Positions 57,052 through 64,000 of a DNA stretch of 64,000 bases are shown here, in pieces. Every line of letters starts with the position of its first letter. Position 1 is the first letter of the stretch. Under the pieces are notes generated by a model. The model saw only the letters and a list, made by a program, of their open reading frames with translations, ran no database searches and had not been told where the DNA came from. The DNA is from JAOABV01 sp039801465. GTDB lineage: Bacteria > Hydrothermota > Tepidihabitantia > Tepidihabitantales > CAIPLT01. Where the stretch lies: the NCBI GenBank assembly GCA_039801465.1, contig JBDRUT010000004.1, positions 62,001-126,000 of the forward strand, written 5' to 3'. Made by a program: the position numbers and the translations under genes.

Positions 57052-57741
57052 TTAGAGCCGTTCAATTTTTTCTAGGTCTTCATACTTACCAAGTATAGTC
57101 AAAATATCACCTTCAGAAATCTCATCGTCAGCTCCGGGACCAATGATGACTTCTTCTTTGAAATCCGGTGTTCCTTTTTCAGTGAGAATCGGAATCTTCC
57201 GTTTAATAGCAATGACCGTGACATTATATTTTTCTCGAAGACCGATTTGTTTTAAGGTTTTGCCGATAAACTGTTTGGGTGCTGCTATTTCAATTATACT
57301 ATGAATTGGTGAGAGTTCAATGTAATCAAAGATTTTAGTTGAAAAGAAACTTTCTGCAAGTCGTGTAGCAACTTCTCGTTCTGGGTATATTACCTTATCT
57401 GCACCAATGCGCTGCAAGATTTTCCCATGACGGTCATTAACCGCCTTGACAATTACTTGTTTGACACCTAGCTCTTTAAGGATTAAAGTAATAAGAATAC
57501 TGGTATCAATGTTCTGTCCAACACTGACAATGGCAACATCAATGTCGGCAACACCGATATCTTTCAGGGCGCGTTCATCAGTTGCATCTAAGACAAAACT
57601 ATGGGTTACCAGTTCAGCAAATTCGCGGACTTCATTTTCATCCGAATCGATCACCATTACTTCAAAACCTTTTTCCGCCAAGGCACGAGCGATGCTTGAG
57701 CCAAAACGGCCTAAACCAATTACAACGAAACTTTTAGCCAA
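57052..57741 (-). CDS. trkA: Potassium uptake regulator TrkA/KtrA
   Basis: The 229-aa protein begins with an RCK-N Rossmann domain (FVVIGLGRFGSSIARALAEK, the GxGxxG nucleotide site, then the acidic VIDSDENEV) and ends in a TrkA_C domain (about 140-225: IGKTLKQIGLREKYNVTVIA and GDILTILGKYEDLEKIE). It gates the TrkH channel in response to NAD or ATP. Its start overlaps the trkH stop by 8 bp, so the pair is one transcriptional unit. Confidence 0.93.
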   Translation of the reverse strand: MAKSFVVIGLGRFGSSIARALAEKGFEVMVIDSDENEVREFAELVTHSFVLDATDERALKDIGVADIDVAIVSVGQNIDTSILITLILKELGVKQVIVKAVNDRHGKILQRIGADKVIYPEREVATRLAESFFSTKIFDYIELSPIHSIIEIAAPKQFIGKTLKQIGLREKYNVTVIAIKRKIPILTEKGTPDFKEEVIIGPGADDEISEGDILTILGKYEDLEKIERL

Positions 57742-59089
57742 CTAAAATCACCCCCTCAGGATATGAATATGAGATAATTTTTTTTCTAATTAATGCAGTA
57801 GCCAAGGTTAGAATTCCGACCCGGCCAATGAGCATTGTCAAAATGATGACTAATTTTCCTAAAAGCGTAAAGTCATAGGATGCAGAAAGATTAGCCATTA
57901 TTTCAGAACCACGCGATAAGCCAACTGTGCCAAACGCCGAAAATAGCTCAAAAAGACATGTTAGTATATCCATATTTGGTTTATTAAAGATTAAAAGTAA
58001 AATCAGAGATGTCAAGAGCCAAGATACAGCTAAGCCGATAATTAAAAAAGCCTTAAAAACTTGTTCTTGAGTAATCCTTCGCCGAAAGAGAAAAATATCT
58101 GTCTGACCGGTTAATAGTGCTCTAATTTGGAGCAAAATAAGACTGAAAGTTGTTGTCTTGACGCCTCCACCAGTTCCTCCAGGAGATGCACCGATAAACA
58201 TTAGAACAATTATGCATAATAGCGTTGCTGGATGAAAAATTTTTAGACTAAGGGTATTAAAACCAGCAGTGCGAGCAGTTACTGCATGAAAATAAGCATT
58301 CAGAATCTTTAAGGATGTTGGAAAAATCTTAAGAGAATTACCCCATTCTAATAATAGGATAATTATTGTACCAATGATAATAAGAATTGTTGTTGTTGTT
58401 AGCACTGCTTTGGTATGCAATGAAAGTCGGTTATTAGTCTTTTTGACATAAGTTTTATATAAATCAGAAATGACAACAAAGCCAATTCCACCGCAAATAA
58501 AAAGGAAAGAGATCGTCAGTAACACAAAATAGTTGGTCGAGTAGTTAGTAAGATTTTCCGAAAATGTGGAAAAGCCAGCATTACAGAAAGCTGAAACTGA
58601 GTGAAATATTGCATGACCTAAAGCATAACTAATCTTCATAGGTGTGTAGTTCAAAAAATAGATAAAAAGAGCAATTGCACCTAATGCTTCGAAGACCAAA
58701 GTAACTCTTAAGACAGTAAAGCCAAATCGCTTGAGATTATCATAAGTAAAAACATTGAATGATTCTTTAGCAACTAGTCGGTCGCGTAGACTTAATTTTT
58801 GTCTTAAGAAAAAGAAAAAAGTTGTTGAAAGGGTCATATAACCTAAACCACCAATCTGGATTAATAATAACAAGATAATTTTCCCAAATAGAGTAAAATC
58901 AGTAGCGGTATCTTTTACAATCAATCCAGTGACACAAACTGCAGAAGTTGCAGTGTAAAAGGCGTCAATCAGGTTGATATTTTTAGATGATATTGGCAGA
59001 TATAATAGTAATGCACCAACAATGATGATAGTAAGATAACCGAAAACCAGTAATCTTCCGGGATTTACTTGGGTTGTGAGATGTGCCAT
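57734..59089 (-). CDS. trkH: Potassium transporter TrkH/KtrB
   Basis: ATG 59089 is preferred over TTG 59110, giving 451 aa with about ten membrane helices. The repeated pore loops of the Trk/Ktr family are visible: TATSAVCVTGL (first), SAFCNAGFSTFSEN (second), TARTAGFNTLSL (third) and SAFGTVGLSRG (fourth), with the selectivity glycine in each. SPGGTGGGVKTTT is typical of the family. It transports K+ with TrkA control. Its 5' end overlaps the NTPase gene by about 25 bp. Confidence 0.9.
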   Translation of the reverse strand: MAHLTTQVNPGRLLVFGYLTIIIVGALLLYLPISSKNINLIDAFYTATSAVCVTGLIVKDTATDFTLFGKIILLLLIQIGGLGYMTLSTTFFFFLRQKLSLRDRLVAKESFNVFTYDNLKRFGFTVLRVTLVFEALGAIALFIYFLNYTPMKISYALGHAIFHSVSAFCNAGFSTFSENLTNYSTNYFVLLTISFLFICGGIGFVVISDLYKTYVKKTNNRLSLHTKAVLTTTTILIIIGTIIILLLEWGNSLKIFPTSLKILNAYFHAVTARTAGFNTLSLKIFHPATLLCIIVLMFIGASPGGTGGGVKTTTFSLILLQIRALLTGQTDIFLFRRRITQEQVFKAFLIIGLAVSWLLTSLILLLIFNKPNMDILTCLFELFSAFGTVGLSRGSEIMANLSASYDFTLLGKLVIILTMLIGRVGILTLATALIRKKIISYSYPEGVILVG

Positions 59090-59604
59090 TTTGTTAAAGA
59101 TTCCAAACAATTTTTTATAATATCTTCGATTTTTTGCTTATTGGTATCGTAGATGATGACATCATAACGAGATTTCAACTCTTTTAGAAATGGTATATCC
59201 GATATAGGAATCGTGGCAATAATGGCTTGGCGACTCACGCGGTTAAATATTTCTTGAATCGCTGACTTAAAGTTATCGCTCATCAATTCCATTTTACCGA
59301 TTTCATCAATGATAATCAAATCTTTTTCTTTTAATGCTCGATAAAGACTATTAATACCAATTGTTTCTAAATCAGTAAGATTAACCCTGTATTTTGATAT
59401 ACGAAGTGGACCTTTATAATTCTGGTGTGCCAAAATTCCCTGTTCACCAAATGTAGTGATAATCTTAAAGCCGACTCTTACGCCATTTTCTTGTATTTCT
59501 TCTGTAAAAAAGCCACCATAAGATATATTAGGCAATGTGGAGATAATTTTTTTAACCAGGCTCGTTTTACCTGAACGCGGTTTACCGGTTATTAAGATTT
59601 TCAT
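59065..59604 (-). CDS. THEP1-type nucleoside-triphosphatase
   Basis: The 179-aa protein has a Walker A motif (ITGKPRSGKTSLVKKI, residues 5-20) and a Walker B-like LIIIDEIGKMEL (about 94-105), matching the NTPase/THEP1 family. These proteins hydrolyse ATP and GTP in vitro; their biological role is unclear. Its 3' end overlaps the trkH start region, and no ribosome site is visible at ATG 59604. GATATT lies a few bases upstream, as at other possible leaderless starts. Confidence 0.88.
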   Translation of the reverse strand: MKILITGKPRSGKTSLVKKIISTLPNISYGGFFTEEIQENGVRVGFKIITTFGEQGILAHQNYKGPLRISKYRVNLTDLETIGINSLYRALKEKDLIIIDEIGKMELMSDNFKSAIQEIFNRVSRQAIIATIPISDIPFLKELKSRYDVIIYDTNKQKIEDIIKNCLESLTKWHISQPK

Positions 59605-59695
59605 TATCTGAATATCACAAATGGATGAGTTCTCTGAATGTTTGATATAAGTTGAAAAGGAATTTTAATACTTACTTTTAGGTATGAATTTGTCA

Positions 59696-60997
59696 TCATT
59701 TTAACAGCCTTGGTGACCAAGTTGGTGAAAAGGCACCGCCAACATTAGTAATTTGGCGCTGACCTGAGCCATTCCAATGCATCGTCCAAATTTCGTAAGT
59801 TCCAGTTCGATTAGAACTAAAAGCAATATGCAAGCCGTCAGGTGACCAAGATGGTTCTTCGTTATTTCTTAAATTGGTTAGACGCATTCGGTTATCACCG
59901 GTCAAATCCGTAATAAAAATCTGATTCGTGCCATCATCGATTCGAGAAACATAAGCGATTAAATCACCTCGTGGTGACCAAGCAGGTGATGTGTTATACG
60001 AGCCTTCATAGGTTAGTCTGCGCATATTAGTACCATCGACATTGATTATATAAATTTGAGGTGTGCCAGTGCGGTCTGAGACGAATGCTAATTCGCGGCC
60101 TGAAGGTGACCAAGTAGGTGAAATATCAATTGAATGACCATAAGTCAGTCTGCGAAGATTTTTGCCATCAGCATTCATTAGATAAATGTCAGGTGTGCCC
60201 TCAATGCTTAAACTTACTGCTATGGTTTTACCATCCGGTGAATAGGACGGAGTAGTATTTAAACCATCTTTAGCCAAAAGGATATCAATTTTGTCTTTGT
60301 TGGTGTCGTAAGTGTAAATATTAAGATTGTTCTTAGCATAACTACAAAAGGCAATCTTATTGGCTGAAGGTGACCAATCAGGAAAAAGTTTGAGACCGCC
60401 ACCTTTTGTTAACTGTTGTAAGTTATAGCCATCATAATCAACTTTTGCCAGTTCTTTATCTTTTCCGCTTTTTAATGAGAAAGCAATTTGAGTTTGATTA
60501 ATACCGTCTTCGCCAGTTAATAATCTGATAATATCATCGGCAATCTTATGAGCCACCCAACGGTAATTTTCAGGAATTTCATAACCTTTAGTTCCAATAA
60601 GTTTTCGAGCGTATAAATCATAAAGTCTAATATTCAATATATTTCGTTTCTTAATTTGAATATCGCCAGCCAGAAGCACTTGAGCACCAATTTTCGACCA
60701 TTTATTAAAGTCAATCTTTTTTTCCTGAGTACTAAGTGTTGAATCTTGCGGCTGAGGAATGATTTCAAAATATAGCGAATAGGCTAAATCATCAGATAGC
60801 ACTTGTTTAATGTTTTTACTGACAGTAGTTAATAATTCCGGTGTATTGGTCGGAATGAGAAAATCAGTAATAACAATACTGATCTTCTTTCTGGTTGCAC
60901 CAGCAGTAATCTTTGCCCAAATTTCTTGTTGAGCAAAGAGTGTTTGGCTCAGCGATAGAAAAACAGCGAGGATGGTAATAAGTATTTTATGCTTCAC
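59696..60997 (-). CDS. tolB: TolB-like periplasmic beta-propeller protein
   Basis: GTG 60997 starts a 433-aa protein with a signal peptide (ILITILAVFLSLSQTLFA), a TolB N-terminal domain (about 30-140: ISIVITDFLIPTNTPELLTT) and WD40-like PD40 repeats (SPSANKIAFCSY, SPDGKTIAVSLS, SPSGRELAFVSD, SPRGDLIAYVSR, SPDGLHIAFSSN). TolB links the Tol complex to Pal in the outer membrane, which supports a diderm envelope. The start overlaps clpX by 11 bp. No tolQRA or pal is beside it, an odd position for tolB. Confidence 0.9.
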   Translation of the reverse strand: MKHKILITILAVFLSLSQTLFAQQEIWAKITAGATRKKISIVITDFLIPTNTPELLTTVSKNIKQVLSDDLAYSLYFEIIPQPQDSTLSTQEKKIDFNKWSKIGAQVLLAGDIQIKKRNILNIRLYDLYARKLIGTKGYEIPENYRWVAHKIADDIIRLLTGEDGINQTQIAFSLKSGKDKELAKVDYDGYNLQQLTKGGGLKLFPDWSPSANKIAFCSYAKNNLNIYTYDTNKDKIDILLAKDGLNTTPSYSPDGKTIAVSLSIEGTPDIYLMNADGKNLRRLTYGHSIDISPTWSPSGRELAFVSDRTGTPQIYIINVDGTNMRRLTYEGSYNTSPAWSPRGDLIAYVSRIDDGTNQIFITDLTGDNRMRLTNLRNNEEPSWSPDGLHIAFSSNRTGTYEIWTMHWNGSGQRQITNVGGAFSPTWSPRLLK

Positions 60998-62207
60998 GTC
61001 TTCGTTTTAGTCTTTTTTCAATAAATAAGGGTGGACCACCGGTTATAGTTTCTGCAGTGATAATACATTCGGTGATATTCTTTTTTGAGGGCAAATCAAA
61101 CATAATATCTAATAGCGCATTTTCCAGAATTGACCGGAGACCACGGGCACCAGTATTACGGGCTAAAGCTAATTCAGCGACTTTTTCTAAAGCAGAGGGC
61201 TCAAAAGTTAATTTAACATTTTCTAAATCAAAATAATGCTGATACTGTTTGATTAAGGCATTACGGGGTTTTGTAAGAATGTCGAGTAAGGCTTGGTGAG
61301 ATAAACTGTGTAATGAGACAACGATTGGTAGCCTACCGACTAATTCCGGTATCAGTCCGAACTTTATTAAATCGTCAGGTTCGACAAACTTCAAAAGCTC
61401 GTCTTTATCTCGATTATTAGATATAATATCAGCTTGGAAACCCATTCCGGATTTTTTTAACCGATTTTCAATTATCTTTTCTAAGCCAAAAAAAGTGCCG
61501 CCACAGATAAAAAGAATATTTTTGGTATTAATTTGGATATATTCTTGTTCTGGATGTTTTCTACCACCTTGAGGTGGAACATTAGCAATTGTGCCTTCAA
61601 GGATTTTTAATAGGGCTTGTTGGACACCTTCACCTGAAACATCGCGAGTAATTGAAGGTGAGTCACTTTTACGACCGATTTTATCAATCTCGTCAATATA
61701 AACAATGCCAATAGATGCTAAATCTAAATCCCAATTAGCGGCTTGAATAAGTCGTAATAAGATATTTTCTACATCTTCACCGACATAACCGGCTTCTGTT
61801 AGGGGAGTAGCATCAGAAATGGAAAAGGGCACATTTAAGAATTTTGCCAAGGTCTCAGCTAATAAGGTTTTACCAACACCAGTTGGACCAATCAGTAAAA
61901 TATTACTTTTCTCAACTTCAACTTTTGGTCTTGGAGAAAATACTCGTTTATAATGGTTATAGACTGCGACCGATAAAACTTTTTTTGCCCGGTCCTGACC
62001 AATAACATATTCATCTAAAAAAGATTTAATTTCTGAAGGCGGCGGTAGAGTATGGAGTGTAGCAAAAAAGCGATGTTTCTCTTTATCCTGTAAAAGATTC
62101 CAGGTTAATCGAACACAATCATCACAAATATTGGCGCCATGTCCACCAAAAAGCATTCGGACTCTGTTTTCAGGTCGATTACAAAATGAACAATAGCGGG
62201 TCTTCAT
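60987..62207 (-). CDS. clpX: ATP-dependent protease ATPase subunit ClpX
   Basis: The 406-aa unfoldase has the zinc-binding domain (CSFCNRPENRVRMLFGGHGA, then CDDC), Walker A GPTGVGKTLLAE (about 107-118), Walker B IVYIDEIDKIGRKSDSPSIT and the sensor region of the AAA+ small domain with NTGARGLRSILEN. The pore loop GYVGEDVE is present. It feeds unfolded substrates to ClpP, encoded 65 bp upstream. The tig-clpP-clpX order is conserved. Confidence 0.97.
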   Translation of the reverse strand: MKTRYCSFCNRPENRVRMLFGGHGANICDDCVRLTWNLLQDKEKHRFFATLHTLPPPSEIKSFLDEYVIGQDRAKKVLSVAVYNHYKRVFSPRPKVEVEKSNILLIGPTGVGKTLLAETLAKFLNVPFSISDATPLTEAGYVGEDVENILLRLIQAANWDLDLASIGIVYIDEIDKIGRKSDSPSITRDVSGEGVQQALLKILEGTIANVPPQGGRKHPEQEYIQINTKNILFICGGTFFGLEKIIENRLKKSGMGFQADIISNNRDKDELLKFVEPDDLIKFGLIPELVGRLPIVVSLHSLSHQALLDILTKPRNALIKQYQHYFDLENVKLTFEPSALEKVAELALARNTGARGLRSILENALLDIMFDLPSKKNITECIITAETITGGPPLFIEKRLKRRREA

Positions 62208-62272
62208 AATGTCCCAAAATTCTCAGAAAAACGAAAAAGACAATTTAGTAAAAAATAATTGGGCTGATTCAA

Positions 62273-62857
62273 TCATTTTCGTTTTTCAATCACTTCATCG
62301 ATAATACCATATTCTTTAGCTTCTTGGGCTGACATAAAGTAGTTGCGGTCAGAATCAGCAAGAATCTTTTCAATTGTTTGATTAGTGTGTTTGGCTAAAA
62401 GTTCAGCAAGTTGCTGTTTTAATCGTAGAATTTCTTTAGCATGAATCTCAATATCTGTTGCTTGCCCAGAAAGACCTGAGACTTCAGGTTGGTGTATCAT
62501 AATTCTTGAATGAGGTAGAGCAAACCGTTTATTCTTTTCACCGGCAGCTAAAAGTAAGGCAGCAAGACTTGCCGCCATACCCATACAAATTGTGGAAACT
62601 TTGGGACGAATATATTGGATTGTATCGTAGATGGCTAAACCAGATGAAACAATACCTCCGGGCGAATTAATGTATAAAGATATATCTTTGTCCGGATCTT
62701 CGGCTTCTAAGAATAATAATTGAGCAATTACCAGATTGGCGACATTATCATCGATTGGCATGCCGATAAATATAATGCGTTCTTTTAAGAGTCGAGAATA
62801 GATATCATAAGCCCGTTCGCCTCGGCCGGTTTGCTCAATAACAATTGGAATATACAT
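62273..62857 (-). CDS. clpP: ATP-dependent Clp protease proteolytic subunit
   Basis: The 194-aa serine protease has the triad in normal context: Ser in CMGMAASLAALLL, His in ALPHSRIMIHQPEV and Asp in DRNYFMSAQEAKEYGIIDEV. ATG 62857 follows ACGGAGGC, a good ribosome site. Fourteen subunits form the proteolytic barrel that works with ClpX. It lies between tig and clpX. Confidence 0.97.
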   Translation of the reverse strand: MYIPIVIEQTGRGERAYDIYSRLLKERIIFIGMPIDDNVANLVIAQLLFLEAEDPDKDISLYINSPGGIVSSGLAIYDTIQYIRPKVSTICMGMAASLAALLLAAGEKNKRFALPHSRIMIHQPEVSGLSGQATDIEIHAKEILRLKQQLAELLAKHTNQTIEKILADSDRNYFMSAQEAKEYGIIDEVIEKRK

Positions 62858-63038
62858 AATGCCTCCGTTAAAATTTTAAATATCTACAAATAGACTCAAG
62901 CCCTTTTTATAACTTTTGAGAAATAATACTGAGTTATTTAGAAAAAATTCATTAGATATAGGATGTAATGTATAGTAGCGAGCTTTCATAATGCCACGGT
63001 TTAAGTTTTTTCAATAGCAAAAACTTTAGATTTAGTCA

Positions 63039-64000
63039 TTATTCAGATATTTCGGCTTTTTGTAAAAGATACTCAAGAGTTTTTTCTTGTTGAATTGCAA
63101 AAATAAATTTAGGACTGGAACGAAGATTTTGAATTTGTTCTTCACTGATACCCAAATTGATATATTTTTGGACTTCGTTTTCAATTTCTTCAGAAGTAAC
63201 GCTGATATTTTCTTTTTCTGCGATCCGAGATAGGATAATCTCAAATTTGGCTTTATCTATCGCCAAAGGTAAAAGTTTACTGCGGTTTTCTTCGTTGTCG
63301 GACATCCGATAACGATTAAGAATCTCTTGATAGGCAGATTCAACTAACGATTGTGGCGGTTCAAAGTCATAGTCAGAGACTAAATTGCGATATATCTGAT
63401 TTTTTAGGTCTTCTTCAATAATCTTTGCTCGTTCTTGTAAAATTTCTTCATTGATTTGGGAGCGCATATCATCTAAGTCTTTAAATCCTAGACTAGTTGC
63501 CAATTTATCATCTATTTCAGGTAATTGCCGAATTTTGACATCGCGGATATAAAATTTATAGGTTAAGGTCTTTCCTCGTAAGAGTTCTTCAGGATGGTCA
63601 GTATCAAAAGTTAAATTAACACTTTTTTCTTCACCAGCACTACAACCAATTAACGCCTGATTAATATCAGGATGATTTCGTTCACTGCCGAGTTGGAGCA
63701 TAATGCCAGATTGTTTTTTCTCAATTAAAGTTTCGTTTTCGTAGATTTCGTAGTCAACTAAGATGAAATCACCGGTTTCCGCGCGTCGGTTAGCAGTGAT
63801 AAAAGTTGCACATTGTTCTTGAATAGTTTTAATGCGGCGTTCAAATTCAGCATCAAAGCCAATCGGTTCTTGTTTTTTTAATTTTAGTCCAAGATAATTC
63901 TTCAATTCGAAGTCCGGTATAACTTCAAAAGAAAGGTCAAATTTCAGAGTTTTATCATCAGAAAGCAAGTAATCACTAACTTTGGCTTGAGTAATTGGTT
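63039..64000 (-). CDS. tig: Trigger factor, 5' end beyond the window
   Basis: The frame is open to the window edge and ends at TAA 63039-63041; about 319 residues are present and the ribosome-binding N-terminus is cut off. Visible parts are the end of the N-domain (DFELKNYLGLKLKKQEPIGF), a PPIase/FKBP-like domain (GDFILVDYEIYE, GCSAGEEKSVNLTFDTDHPE) and the helical C-domain (LATSLGFKDLDDMRSQINEE). It chaperones nascent chains and assists proline isomerisation. It is the first gene of tig-clpP-clpX. Confidence 0.93.
   Translation of the reverse strand, partial: PITQAKVSDYLLSDDKTLKFDLSFEVIPDFELKNYLGLKLKKQEPIGFDAEFERRIKTIQEQCATFITANRRAETGDFILVDYEIYENETLIEKKQSGIMLQLGSERNHPDINQALIGCSAGEEKSVNLTFDTDHPEELLRGKTLTYKFYIRDVKIRQLPEIDDKLATSLGFKDLDDMRSQINEEILQERAKIIEEDLKNQIYRNLVSDYDFEPPQSLVESAYQEILNRYRMSDNEENRSKLLPLAIDKAKFEIILSRIAEKENISVTSEEIENEVQKYINLGISEEQIQNLRSSPKFIFAIQQEKTLEYLLQKAEISE

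Overview
The window is a low-GC bacterial chromosome segment with short, mostly co-directional operons. Three things point to a deep-branching member of the FCB/WOR-3 type (Stahlbacteria-like): a PorV/PorQ-like outer-membrane protein, FlgD-like and T9SS-type C-terminal domains, and several lipoproteins and periplasmic propellers. This placement is an inference from protein style, not a phylogeny. The desulfoferrodoxin, ferritin-like, rubredoxin-like and ferredoxin-thioredoxin-reductase genes indicate an anaerobe that defends itself against oxygen.

Region 1 (1-4000) is an adaptation locus. Four tiny reading frames, each preceded by an RNA hairpin, run into cas1 and cas2. A leader with its own promoter and a CRISPR array follow (14 intact 37-nt repeats, one truncated repeat, 14 spacers). 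The distal end of the array is broken by a hairpin flanked by a 19-bp duplication of repeat sequence. Next comes a four-helix-bundle (S23) gene flanked by heptanucleotide repeats. No interference genes lie inside the window.

Region 2 (5300-22800) holds envelope and metabolic genes: DUF3108, mannose-1-phosphate guanylyltransferase, RdgB, two lipoproteins, tRNA-Leu(CAA), a phosphate acyltransferase, RidA, a hydrogenase-type maturation protease, an XRE regulator, an NHL/FlgD protein, a PorV-like protein, a lipid-kinase-like membrane protein that probably starts at ATT, a tandem parvulin foldase, galT and glgA. Region 3 (23300-30800) is the translation cluster thrS-infC-rpmI-rplT-pheS, without pheT, followed by apgM and purH.

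Region 4 (30800-44000) has a 2-kb repeat-rich gap containing a decayed secreted-protein gene, then a glycosyltransferase/flippase/hisC group, a TldD/TldE pair, a large PKD-repeat lipoprotein, a nitroreductase and a photolyase. Region 5 (44000-55100) is a metal and redox cluster: DUF134 regulator, small cysteine-rich proteins, a frameshifted NifX-like gene, peroxiredoxin, two near-identical ferritin-like proteins, desulfoferrodoxin, copper ATPase, formate-THF ligase, a desulforedoxin-like peptide, rubredoxin-cupin, glutaredoxin and an FTR-rubredoxin fusion. Region 6 (55100-64000, minus strand) has a MEMO1-AMMECR1 fusion, a TPR protein, TrkA/TrkH, a THEP1 NTPase, TolB, ClpX, ClpP and a partial trigger factor.

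Two genome-wide habits stand out. Several genes have good sigma-70-type promoters whose -10 box ends only 5-6 nt before the start codon, which implies leaderless mRNAs. The intergenic spaces are populated by at least three families of short dispersed palindromic or tandem repeats.
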